64,000 nt of DNA. Source: Thamnidium elegans (lineage: Eukaryota > Mucoromycota > Mucoromycetes > Mucorales > Mucoraceae). Below, piece after piece: positions 1-10,465 of the stretch. The notes under the pieces were generated by a model. It saw nothing but the letters and a program-made list of their open reading frames with translations, ran no database searches and had not been told where the DNA came from. A program made the position numbers and the translations under genes. The stretch's first letter is position 1, and each line of letters opens with the position of its first letter. The DNA lies in the NCBI GenBank assembly GCA_025201345.1, contig JAIXMG010000033.1, positions 310,001 through 374,000 of the forward strand, given 5' to 3'.

Positions 1-961
1 TTCCGTTATTCTCTAAACATATATATATATTTTTTTTTGGAACATGTGAAGAGCTTATAATAATAACATTTGTATTTTTTTTTTAGCAGTGCTTCTGTAC
101 ATATTCACTTGAACTTTTTTTGTAAACAAAGATTGGTAGCAGACCCTGTAAAAAAAATGACAGTGTTACTATTTATGCACATGATTTTGTAACGTTCTGG
201 TAAACGTCGTACCAAAAAGATATCTTATTTTCGATATTGTACACAATAGATCTAGTTATAAATTTCCCCTTAAATTTATTTTAGAAAACCGCATTTTAAC
301 ATTATGTTGTGTTACGTATGACAACTACTGGAATATTTTCAAAGCGAAACAAAATAATCTGTGATGTGTGTTGAATTAAATGAATTTTTATCAAGTAGAA
401 ACTAACCTGACATAACTTTTTAGAAAAAAAAAAAGTATTTAATTTTTATTTCTTCAACTATAGAAAAACTTTTTTTTTCTTTTAACATTAAAAAAGGTAC
501 AAGCTCATTTGACATGTTCTTTGACATCTCAAACGCTTTAAAAAAGAGTTTAAATATTTCAATGTATAAAACGTTAAATCCTTTTTTTTTTTTTTTTTTT
601 TTTTTTGGTGTATCCTTGAACAAGATTGCCCACATGTTTCTTTTAAGTAGATCTATAATCCCTGTAATTGAAGCCTATTTCTCTCCCCTGTCTTTCCTGT
701 TATAACTTCATACAAACAACAAAAGTTCGCTCTTCTATTTAAAACATAAAATAAAAAAATCTATTGTAAAAAAAGACTACATACTAGTGCAATCATTGAA
801 TCTTTTTATTATTACGCAAAAAAAATAAAATATGTTAGATCTGTCTTTAATCTAAACGGAGTGAAGTATGAAATGTGTGTGCGTGCGTGATTGTAAGTGT
901 AATGTGTGTGCAAAAATTCATTCCGAAAAAGTTGTATAATATAAATATATATAGTTTGATT
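1..961. other. intergenic, no gene seen
   Basis: AT-rich DNA downstream of the zinc transporter gene. It holds several T runs (a long one around 583-606) and short alternating AT. Open frames here are poly-Lys/poly-Phe translations of homopolymers. I see no gene or RNA. Confidence 0.6.
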
Positions 962-1700
962 TTATCTTGGAGTACACATATCAGGTCTACAATGGCTAGT
1001 GAAATCAGCTTTATCGGACTCGATCTGTAAAGTAGAATGATGTACACCATAAATATCACAGATGATTTGTTGACTCTTGGCCAAGATATCATCATAACTA
1101 GTCTTATCTTGAGAGACTGTAATATGTGCAGTTAAAGCACTTTTACCGGGACTTAAAGCCCAAATATGTAAATCATGAACAGCAACTACACCTGGAATTT
1201 GCAAAATGGATTTCTCAATGGCTTCAGGTTGAATATGTCCAGGTGCTCCTTCCATCAAAACTGCGATTGAATCCTTTACCAAATGATATGTTGTATAAAG
1301 TACAATAATGGAAAACACAAATGTACAAATTGGGTCCACAATAACATACTCAGGTTTAAAGATTAAAATAATGGATGAAATAAGTACACCTAAAAGAAGA
1401 AGAAAAGGACAAGTTAGTTTTTTTTTTTTTTTTTTAAGTAACATTATATATATTTTTTCACTTTACCGACAGATGCGAGTAAATCTCCGAGTACATGAAG
1501 CGCAGCTGCTCTGAGATTAATATTGGATTCCTATATATAATTGTTAGTATACAAAAGAAAACTTGAAACTTCTTTCTAAGCCTCTGGTTTTACCTTATGA
1601 TCATGGCCATGACTATGAGCTTCATCATCTCCGTGACTATGTCCATGATGATGATTTCCACCTAAAACAACAGCAAGACTAAACAAGAAAAGTATATATT

Positions 1701-1743
<43 letters not shown>

Positions 1744-2460
1744 TAAAACTTACACTACGTTCACTAATACACCAATTGTAGCAGTGATACACATCTATAT
1801 TTGTTGTGTTGTGTAAGGATAAACGGTACACAAAATAAAAAATATTTTTCAAAATAATACTTACAAGCTTAGCATCAATAACTTGAGGATTTTGAAGTCT
1901 TTCAATAGCTTCCTTTACTAAGAATCCTGTCAATACCCAAATAGTTAAAACTGATACAAGTGCGGCAATAACTTCTGCTCTATGAAATCCAAATGTATGC
2001 TCTAAAGAAAAGAAAAAAAAATCGGATTAGTCATTTTCATAAAAAAAAGTTGCATTCACTATTTGTTTACTCTTTGTTGGTGGTTTTTCTGCCAAATAAA
2101 TAGCCGCAAGGGCAACAATGAAACTTGCAACATCCGATAGTAAATGGAAAGCGTCAGACATTAAAGCTATTCATATAAAAAAAAATTAGGGGGAGGGATT
2201 TTTTTTTTTCGCTAGTGTTTGTTGTTGTTACCAAGTGAGTTAGCGAAATAACCGGCAATCAATTCTGTAGCAAAGAATACGAGAGCAATAGAGGTTGCAA
2301 TAGCAAGACGTCTTTTGGTTGATTTGGCCGAGGAATCCTCTTTTGTGTTCATGTTGGAACAAGTGTTTATTATACCTACGCTTCCATGGTTATGTCCATG
2401 TTGAATCAAAGGTGAACGTTCATTACTATGATCGTGTGCGTGTGCGTGATTGTGTCCCAT
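962..2460 (-). CDS. CDF-family zinc transporter (ZRC1/COT1/ZnT type)
   Basis: Cation diffusion facilitator that would move Zn2+ (possibly Co2+) out of the cytosol into vacuole or secretory vesicles in exchange for protons. Seven exons on the minus strand: 2232-2460, 2071-2166, 2001-1865, 1794-1754, 1678-1594, 1530-1467 and 1389-962, summing to 1080 nt (359 aa). The start is the ATG at 2460 followed by MGHNHAHAHDHS, a His-rich N terminus. Paired zinc-site motifs of the family are visible: DAFHLLSD in TM2 and ALHVLGD in TM5. Between TM4 and TM5 lies a His-rich loop (NHHHHGHSHGDDEAHSHGHD) typical of zinc-specific members. The C-terminal cytoplasmic domain contains HDLHIWALSPG, also typical. The intron after exon 4 holds a run of 40 identical bases. 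The family is sure; the metal and compartment are inferred. Confidence 0.92.
1703..1742. repeat. T40 homopolymer inside an intron
   Basis: An uninterrupted run of 40 T on the plus strand, which is A40 on the coding strand, within the fourth intron of the zinc transporter gene. It is one of many such tracts in the window. Confidence 0.9.
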
Positions 2461-2986
2461 TTTCTATCTATCTATTCTTTTTTTTTTTTAAAAAAAAAAT
2501 CTATAAGGTATTCAAGAGAAAGAGAGAAAGAAGGAGAAAGAAAAAAAAAAAGAGGCTTAAAAGGAGATGGGCCTTTTTTTTCCTTTGTGTAATCATACGT
2601 ATTTTACCTTATTCAGTCAGAGACGGAGTTGTCTAGTCTGGTCTACCAGTGAGAGAGGGTACTTATTGGCATTGTCCTTTTTATTAATAGTTTTATTTTC
2701 ACCCCTTGCTTTCAAGGTACAACGAAGGGGAGAAACAAAAATAAATACCTCAATAAAAAAAAAAAAATAAGAAAAAAAATTGCATGAAGCACAAAAACAC
2801 CTTTTTAAAAATAATCATATAAAAGATGACCAATAGATACACATAATGTGTAAACCGTGCCAAAGATAACTCAGTATATTGACTGCTGTTTTTACGATTT
2901 GCTTATTTCCCCTCAACATTGTAGCTTAGAAAAGAAAGAAATAGCAGTCTATTCCTTTACTCTATTTTATTATATTATTTAATTAA
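2461..2986. other. upstream region of the zinc transporter
   Basis: Probable promoter and 5' UTR of the minus-strand CDF gene. It contains purine-rich tracts near 2515-2570. I see no gene. Confidence 0.5.
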
Positions 2987-3714
2987 ATGTCTGCCATCCC
3001 TGTTTACCAATATACTCCTTTACCTGCCTTAGAAGTAAAAATTACGATACCTTTCGACGACTATGAAGCATATATTAAGAAAGAACCAGAGGTTCGTGGT
3101 GTTACGTGGGTATATAAATCCTATAGCTGCGCTTCTGGACTTCCTATTGAATACATAGATAAGTCTGAGTCCTGGTCCAAGTATTACCAATGTCATCGTG
3201 CTAGAGCACCTAGAAAAAGAACACGCGACGAGATGGGAAATTCAACTAAGAAAAGACCAGTTCAAAAAGAATAAAAAAAAAATCGATTGTAAGGCCAAGT
3301 TTCAAGTTTCTTTTGGTCCTGCCGACCCTTCTAATGTAAGTATTAAGTATCCTTGTCAACACAACCATGTAATTGGAAGTTTCGAAGACATGAAGCATCT
3401 TACGCTTTCTTCTGCTTTGAAAGAATTGACTGAATCCCAATTAAGCCTTGGTTATGATAAGCGTGATGTGCGTGTATCATTACAAAAACACTTCTCACAA
3501 AGTGCTACTTCAACTCATCCTGATCATTTTGTACACGCAGACAAAATTTACAATATTTATCGCAAAATTCAACAACAATAGTATACATTGAAAGATAATC
3601 TGTTTGAGGACCTATCTAATGAAGGCTACTCGACCTATAAGTCTCCCAGTTTCTATACGAGCTTCTGTATTTTATTTTACTTCTGATATTCCTTTACGTA
3701 TTATGTATTAACCT
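2987..3714 (+). pseudogene. MULE-like transposase N-terminal relic (FAR1/WRKY-type zinc-finger region)
   Basis: The frame from ATG 2987 stops at 3274. A second frame, one base off, runs from about 3198 to a TAG at 3579-3581 and then continues in the same frame to about 3714, where another stop occurs. The frames join across a run of about 10 A at 3272-3283, so a one-base slip there is the likely break. The composite reading has a Cys in YYQCHR, a Cys in IDCKAKF and an H-x-H in YPCQHNHV. This is the C...C...HxH arrangement of the DNA-binding module in MULE/FAR1-type transposases. The following text (HADKIYNIYRKIQQQ, then SNEGYSTYKSPSF) resembles the linker before the MULE catalytic domain. No DDE domain follows. 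Family assignment is from motif layout only. Confidence 0.55.
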
Positions 3715-3989
3715 TTGTGATTAATACATGATGCACAGATAATGCCTTTCAAGAAATTTAAATCACAATACTTATGTGCTCTATTATAGAGTTTGCATTT
3801 CATAATTTTAAATACTACAAACTCTTGTTAAGAAGAGTAATCTACGTCCTCGACTATTATACGTATCGACAGAAATTTCAACTTGAGACTGTCGATATCA
3901 CTGATATATTAAAAATATAGGTATTGCGTATGATTGGCAACAACCATGAATATTTCTACACCTTTCGTCCCGCTACTTTCTTCTTCTTT

Positions 3990-4434
3990 TCTTTTATTAT
4001 TATTGTTGTTACTTTTCTTGTGCTTAATTGGGCAGCTTCAGACTACAATCTTGCTAATTTCCCTAATAATATTTCTTTTTTTTTCTTTTTTTTTTGGCAG
4101 ACAAAAAGAAGGCGAAGAACATTACAAATCTTTAAGTATGTCTAACCCCTAATAATTATGTACATGTACTAATATCATTTAACGCATAGTATAATGTTTA
4201 AAAGTTTGCTCAACTTGTTTAGATGGTAGAAAGATTTGGCACAGAGACGTAAACGCCGCCATAAACATTAAAGGTATCAAAATGGACTATATCTATTCTC
4301 AATACGATATTAAATCCAGACATCCATCACTATTCCGCGGTACACCACCAGCTGTAATTTTACCTACAGCCGCCAGCCCAATTGGAATATCTTTCTACAC
4401 TTTAAAAAAATCACGTTTTTTTGGAGTGTTTTAG
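3990..4434 (+). pseudogene. Fanzor/TnpB-like protein, C-terminal relic (zinc ribbon + RuvC-III)
   Basis: Fanzors are eukaryotic relatives of the RNA-guided nuclease TnpB, spread by transposons. From about 4195 to the TAG at 4432-4434 one frame reads VCSTC, then DGRKIWHRDVNAAINI. This is the second CxxC of the zinc ribbon followed by the RuvC-III RDVNAA motif, the strongest signature of the TnpB/OrfB/Fanzor family. It continues KSRHPSLFRGTPPA to the end. Upstream, in other frames, GEEHYKSLSMSNP (ends 4149) fits the segment just after the first zinc-ribbon half, and LNWAASDYN (around 4024) weakly resembles the GNWS-type block before it. The frames are broken by stops and T runs, and the first CxxC is lost. 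This is a decayed copy, not a gene. It lies between the MULE-like relic and PMT2. Confidence 0.62.
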
Positions 4435-4588
4435 GGCTGTCCTGTTTTTATCAGATCCAAATTGTCGGTCATTCAAAGTTAATTGGTTATTTCTTTAAAT
4501 AATCCGCACGTTTTTTTTTTCCCTTTTTTTTTTATTAACGCGAACTCTTTTTTTTTCTTTTTTTTCTGTTGCTGTTTTCTATAACAAA

Positions 4589-5870
4589 ATGGCTACAATG
4601 AAAAGAAGACATATTCCTCTATCAGAGAAACAACCAGACTATGATAGTCTGATAAATGATGAATATAACGATAGTTTCAAAGAAAAGACTCATAAATATC
4701 AACCTCAACCTCAACCTATTGTTTATTCTTCCAACAAGGTAAGATGGCAATTTTTTTTAGAAAAATAGAGATGAACGGAGAGAAATAATACTTTATATAT
4801 AGAATATCGCTTTTTTACAAAGAAACCAACATACTATTATTACTATTATCTTGACACTATTATCATTCTGGACGAGATTTAGAAAAATCACACTTAGTAA
4901 ATCTGTTGTATGGGACGAAGCACATTTTGGCAAGGTAAGAAGGGTCCCCTCCCTCAACCAAAAAGCGTGTAACATATATTAATTAGATAATCCATATAGT
5001 TTGGATCACATTATTTAAATCATGATTTTTATTTTGATGTTCATCCACCACTTGGTAAAATCCTTGTTGGGTTCTCTGGCTGGATTGGTGGATATAACGG
5101 TTCATTCAATTTTGATTCCGGTGCTACTTACCCAGAAGACGTCAACTTTGCTTGTATGCGTATCTTTAACGCGTTCTTTGGTGCCATGATGGTACCCGTA
5201 GCTTATTTAACTGCTGTTCAATTAAAAATGTCTTTAATGGCTTCTCTTTTGACTGCTACTATGGTTTTACTCGGTACGGTTATATATAAATATATATAAA
5301 TATAATCAAAAAATACTCTAACACTTTTTTTTTTTAAAAAAAAAAATAGATAATGCTTACCTTACCATTAGTAGATTTATCTTGTTGGATTCAATGCTTC
5401 TTTTCTTTACCTGTACCTCTCTCTATACGTTAACTACTTTCCATAACTTACGTTACGAGTAAGTTTTTTATACTAAAAAAGCATATATTTTTTTTTTACC
5501 AACACATCATTTATCATTATAGATCTTTCTCTGTCAAATGGTGGACCTGGCTCTGTTTAACCGGTGCCTCATTAGGCTGTGTACTTAGTGTCAAATGGGT
5601 CGGTCTATTTGCCGTAGCCGTCGTCGGTGTCTACACAGTGGAAGACCTCTGGCAAATGTGGGGTGACTTACAGATGCCCAAAAAAACCTACTTTAACCAT
5701 TGGATTGCTCGAGTTATTGGTTTAATTATCATTCCTGCTATTATTTACATTAGTAGTTTTATTATGCATTTTGCTTTATTGTATAGAAGTGGTCCTGGAG
5801 ATGCTCAAATGAGTTCTTTATTCCAAGCTAATTTGGAAGGAAATTCCATGTCTGATAACCCTCTCGGTAA

Positions 5871-5907
<37 letters not shown>

Positions 5908-7190
5908 GTGTGTAGTATTATTTTACTTATATAGAGCTATATATAGAAATTGCATATAATTCCAAGTTAACTTTCAAAAATGCTGGATACGGTGGTGGCT
6001 TACTTCACTCTCATGTTCAAACTTACCCTGAAGGATCTAAGCAACAACAAGTCACTTGTTACCACCATAAAGACGATAACAACCATTGGACCATCCGCCC
6101 TCCTAGAAGTTACGATATGAGTTATTACGAGAATCCTGAAGACGAGTCCTTTATTCGATTTGTCAAGGATGGAGATTTGGTTCGTTTGCAACACACTTCA
6201 ACTGGTCGTAATTTACACAGTCATCCTGTCAACGCCCCTGTCACCACCTCTCAATGGGAAGTCAGTTGTTACGGTAACGAAACTGTGGGTGATATTCAAG
6301 ATAACTGGAAGGTAGAAATTGTCGATGACTTTGTCTACCAAGATAAAGAACGCGTTCGATCCTTGACTACTCGATTCCGTCTTCGTCATGAGAAGATGGG
6401 ATGTCTTTTAACTGCCGATAATGGTGTTTTACCTCAATGGGGTTTCAAGCAAACCGAAGTCTATTGTGATAAGAGAAACGATACAGAAAATCCTCATTCC
6501 ATGTGGAATGTAGAACAACATTGGAACGAAAAGTTGCCTGCTGCTCCTGCTAACGCTTACAAGAGTCATTTCCTTCGTGATTTTATTACTTTAAATATTG
6601 CCATGTGGACCTCCAACAATGCTTTGACTCCTGATCCAGACAAGTATGATATTCTTTCTTCCGAACCTAGTGAATGGCCTTTTGTCTCTGTCGGGCTTCG
6701 TATGTGTGGTTGGGGAGATAACGATATCAAGTATTATTTATTGGGTAATCCAATTGTATGGTGGTTATCCATCGCTTCTATCTTTGTCTTTGTGTTTACC
6801 ACCGTGTTCTACGTAATCCGTATGCAAAGACAAATTTATGACTTAAGTAACGCCCAATGGGATCACTTCTTCTACGCCGGCAAGACCTTATTCTTGGGTT
6901 GGTTCTTCCATTATATTCCCTTCTTTATTATGGGTCGCGTTACCTACTTGCACCATTACTTCCCTGCCCTTTACTTTAGTATTATCATGGTACCATTCTT
7001 AATGGACCATTTCACTCGTAATAGTTCGCGTACTGTTAAATACGCTGTGTTCATTCCAGTTTATATTGCAGTGATTGCTACCTTTATTCATTTCGCTCCC
7101 GTCTCGTTTGGTTTAGAAGGTCCAATCACAAATTATTCTTCCCTTGTTTGGAGAAAGAATTGGAATTTAATTGAAGAACGTAATAATTAG
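4589..7190 (+). CDS. PMT2: dolichyl-phosphate-mannose protein O-mannosyltransferase, PMT2 subfamily
   Basis: GT39 enzyme of the ER membrane. It transfers mannose from dolichyl-phosphate-mannose to Ser/Thr of secretory proteins, the first step of fungal protein O-mannosylation. Six exons: 4589-4738, 4803-4934, 5000-5273, 5350-5458, 5523-5866 and 5935-7190 (2265 nt, 754 aa, the usual PMT length). An N-terminal cytoplasmic tail precedes the first TM. VVWDEAHFGK carries the conserved Asp-Glu of luminal loop 1, and FDVHPPLGK follows. The luminal MIR region has GGGLLHSHVQTYP and QQQVTCYHHKDDNNHW; the HSHVQTYP form and VTCYHHKD are typical of PMT2 rather than PMT1 or PMT4. Several C-terminal TM helices follow. 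PMT2 proteins usually heterodimerise with PMT1-type partners; none is in this window. The fifth intron contains about 30 T. Confidence 0.95.
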
Positions 7191-7327
7191 AAACAAAAAA
7201 GAGCAAAAAAAAAGTTTAAAATGAAATAAAAACGTGTTGTATTACAAAATCGTAATTAATTTAAAAATATTCGCATGTGATAATCAACAAAATTAGCGAT
7301 TTCAATATACACTATTTTCAGAAATTA

Positions 7328-7374
7328 TTGGGACAAATCTAGAACTGTTTTGGAACACTTGCCTAATTGATATC
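7328..7374 (+). repeat. left terminal inverted repeat (47 bp)
   Basis: Matches the reverse complement of 10417-10463 at 44 of 47 positions, ending in the block AATTgATATC. It begins immediately after TA. Confidence 0.9.
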
Positions 7375-7457
7375 GCTAGTGCTTCCCCAAGCATTCCAGT
7401 GCTTAAGGTTTAGCGCTATTTCTCGCCGTGGTGCCCCCGCTAATACACTTGATTATC

Positions 7458-8597
7458 ATGGAAGACCCTAGTGACAATTCTCTTTATATCTTACCGCCAA
7501 AATATACTCCCGGAACGGATTTAATGAGCAAGTTAATTCTAAATAATGACATCGTCATTAACATTGTTGTTTCCGCCATCATTGGTAAATGTACCCTATT
7601 CAACTATATATTGCTTAATTAATACTTCTTTTTTTGAACGCGTAGGTGACAATACTTCCAATAAATATTCCACAAAACCAACAGAATGGCCAAATTTTAA
7701 GCGATCAAATGTATTATATTGCCCTTTAAGTCGTAAAGATCTCAAAGTTCATCCTCCGCTTCTTATTGAAATCCAATACTCGGCTGATATGAAATTTTCC
7801 CATCAACTTATGGACTATTCCCTATCCATGAAAAAAGCTACGGCACGCTTCCAATTGTTTTGGCTGTTGTAGTGGATAATACTTCTCAAGAACTCTCCGG
7901 TATAACAAGCGAATGCCAAGGGTTTCCATTTGCCAAAAAGCTCCCATGTACTGGCTGAGCGAAAGATTGTTTCCTGGTCAACAAACAAACTGTCTCTGAC
8001 CATTTGGAAAACAAGCCTTTGGAGCCCCTAGTTGCACTTGCCCATTTTCTCATAGAAGGAAAATCAGCTTTGGTCAACATGGAAAAAGAAGACGATGAGA
8101 CAATAAAGAAGCTATACACAATAGCAAAGCAAATTGTTTCGCAAGAAATTGTAAATGAAAAAACAAGTACTACTGCTTTTGAGGAACTTTATTATCATGC
8201 AATTAATGGGCTGAATTAAACAAAGGAAATATTGCTGGAAACTTCAACCACGGAAGCTACAAACAAACGAGCAATTGATTGTCTTGACGGTTATATTAAA
8301 GCTCTGGGCAACATTCACAAAAAGCGTTTTGAGGAAACCCCAACTGACAATTGCGAAACGCTCTCAGTAGAATCAGCTTCTACGCTTGATACTCCCTCCC
8401 CTAATGTGTGTACTTCTGCTACCATCTCTATCCGCGGTTTGAAGTGCAAGGATCAAGAAAATTTTTTTTGGGAATTCATTGACGAATATCGCACTCAACA
8501 TGGCTCCAACATGGACTGGGAGAAATGCTTCTCAGAAGGAAAGAAAAAAGGGTTGTTGCAACAATACTCAACACGTAAGAGCATTTTATCGATATAA
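7458..8597 (+). pseudogene. PD-(D/E)XK (Rpn-like) nuclease-type gene with C-terminal extra domain, broken
   Basis: Exon 1 (7458-7584, MEDPSDNSLYILPPKY...) splices through a consistent GT-AG intron (7585-7645) into exon 2 at 7646. Exon 2 reads RSNVLYCPLSRKD, then HPPLLIEIQYSADMKF. The spacing of the VLY block and the LIEIQ block resembles the PD-(D/E)XK core with an E-x-Q third motif, as in Rpn/transposase-associated nucleases; the usual Asp before VLY is Asn here. Breaks: a one-base shift near 7858-7861 (T run), an in-frame TGA at 7957-7959 where Trp is expected, and a TAA at 8217-8219. The same frame resumes to 8597, ending in a Trp-containing segment (MDWEKCFSEGKKKGLLQQYS) that looks like a small helical, SANT-like domain. 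Nuclease activity is inferred, not shown, and the two halves could once have been separate proteins. Confidence 0.5.
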
Positions 8598-8959
8598 ATG
8601 TTAATAAATTTCACAACTCTTATTCCATACTTTCTGTGAAATAAATATACAAGCTTCAATTTTAACATTCGCTTTTCATTTAAACAAGTTTGTTTTTGTT
8701 GTAAGAGCCAGAGCTCGCTCTTTAATGGTCAAATATCATCTCTGTATCTTGTTGCACTGCTTCGCTCGACCTCGCTTTTTGCTTTCTTTTATTTTCGTTT
8801 AATTTGATTTTATTTATACTTTATATGATATACATATATATAGGTCAAATGTTGAATTCGAAATAAATAATAAGTGTAGAAAGATTAAAAAGACAAGTAC
8901 CACATAAAAGCGAGTTTTTTTCACTCCGCAGATATCGTTTTTTTTTACCTGGAAGTTAT

Positions 8960-9005
8960 ACACTTGCCCAATTAATATTAGCACACTTTTCGAAATTACA
9001 ATGAG
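8960..9005 (+). repeat. internal copy of the transposon subterminal repeat
   Basis: Nineteen bases at 8960-8978 (acacttgcccaattaatat) are identical to the inner part of the right inverted repeat and lie in left-end orientation. Similarity continues through CACTTTT to ACAATGAG at about 9005, matching the sequence internal to the right end. It lies about 60 bp upstream of the transposase reading frame, where the left end of a simple Tc1 element would be. Confidence 0.75.
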
Positions 9006-9062
9006 TCAAAACTAAATGGGATATAAGATGAAATCATAATTGCTTTCTTCGTTATTCATAAA

Positions 9063-10361
9063 ATGTCATACATCAGAGTTTACTATGAAGACGGAATAAA
9101 TGCTCCAGTCGATGAGCATGGAAACGAAGCTGTCAAGATGGATGTAGACGACGAAACCTTCCTTCTCGGAAACATTACCAACTACAATACTTACGTTGAT
9201 AGGAAACCGCCTGAAAGAGACTTTACCACGATAAAGGAGAAAAGATTAAAAATAAGAAGCATGAACCCAAGACTGAATACAACAGCTACACAGACAAAGA
9301 CAAGGCTAGATTTTTTATCCTTATCTACGACCATGGTATGAATCCTAATTAAGCTTGGAAAGCGCATGGTTATATATCAAGGACAACCGCTTATAGATGG
9401 TACGCAGAGGACCAAAGAAAGGTCAACAAAGAAATTGCAGACAATGAAGAGTCTTCAGTTAAGAGAGCATGTCGACCAAAACTATTGAACGAAGACCATA
9501 CGAAGCACCTAAAACAAGAATTTAAAGATAATCCATCAGTAACGGTCGAACAAGCTCAAGAGAGTTTTGGTAAGGCTTTTTCAGGTCTAACTATCAGCCA
9601 AACGACTATTTACAACTACATGACCAATGATCTTGCCTTGACATTCAAGAAAGCTCATTTCCATTCCAAAGAAAGAAACTCGCCAGAGAACATTCAAAAC
9701 CGGTACGACTGGGTGGTCAAATGGAGTCAAACCGACATGGATTACATGTTCAACTGTGTTTTCATTGATGAATCAGCTTTTCATATCAACCTGAAGCGAA
9801 CTATGGCTTGGTCAGAGAAAGGAACTCGAGCTGAAGTGCTTGTCCCTCAAACAAGAGCGAAAACTACCACTATTCTTGGTGCAACTAGCGTGGGGGGGAG
9901 TAAATGTTCAAATGAGGCTGCCTGGAACATCCAACAAGAAAAGAAAGTTGGCTGGCACGTCTTCTGAAAAAGCAAGAACAACTGTGTGTACTGTAACTGG
10001 CCACTACTTTAATTTTGTTGAAAAAACGATGGACATTATGGACCAGCATGAGCAATTCAAAGATTTTTATCTTATTATGGACAATGCACCCATCCATACA
10101 GCCAAGGATATTGAGAGGTATATCATTCAGCGAGGCTACAGATGTGTGTACCTCCCGCCATACTCCCCTGAGCTTAATTCTATTGAGCAATTCTGGCATG
10201 TGGTCAAGAGTAAGCTCAAGAGGGAGGGGCTCTTAAAAACTGAAACACTTTCGACCAGGATTACCGATGCATGCAATGATGTATTGTACAGTGACCTTGA
10301 AGGTTCTGCTCGCTACTCTGTTAAAAAATTCGATGTTTGTTTAGCGAAAGAGTCTTTGTAA
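9063..10361 (+). pseudogene. Tc1/mariner (IS630) family DDE transposase, broken
   Basis: It would cut and rejoin the terminal repeats. N-terminal part: MSYIRVYYEDGINAPVDEHG, then, after a frame change near 9245, TDKDKARFF and RTTAYRWYAEDQ (a helix-turn-helix region). The catalytic triad is recognisable: Asp in FIDESAFH, Asp in MDNAPIHT and Glu in SPELNSIEQFW. Breaks: the frame change near 9245 (an intron is not excluded), an in-frame TAA at 9350-9352, and a one-base shift at the G run near 9893. C-terminal part: VKSKLKREGLLKTE to LAKESL at 10361. The catalytic residues survive, so decay is recent. Confidence 0.85.
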
Positions 10362-10416
10362 TAAATAAATTTTACTTTCTCTGAAAATGTCTCAATGTTT
10401 TTTCTAAAAGTGTTCC

Positions 10417-10463
10417 GATATTAATTGGGCAAGTGTTCCAAAACAGTTCAAGATTTGTCCCAA
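10417..10463 (-). repeat. right terminal inverted repeat (47 bp)
   Basis: Reverse complement of the left repeat with three mismatches. It ends at 10463 directly before TA (10464-10465). Confidence 0.9.
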
Positions 10464-10465
10464 TA

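Larger units (their letters stand above)
7328..10463 (+). mobile_element. two-gene Tc1/mariner-type transposon, decayed
   Basis: A 3136-bp element bounded by inverted repeats starting TTGGGACAAATC, with the dinucleotide TA on each side (7326-7327 and 10464-10465), the target site of IS630-Tc1-mariner elements. It contains, both on the plus strand, a broken PD-(D/E)XK-like gene (7458-8597) and a broken DDE transposase (about 9063-10361). Between them lies an internal copy of the subterminal repeat (8960-9005). The layout suggests a compact transposase-only element whose left end was extended to include a second gene. The terminal repeats are still 94 percent alike while both genes carry breaks, so it is a fairly recent, non-autonomous copy. 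It sits 137 bp downstream of PMT2. Confidence 0.88.

Noticed and set aside
420..705. Overlapping open frames on both strands at 420-705
   Set aside because: They are translations of T and A runs (poly-Lys/poly-Phe) with no family similarity.
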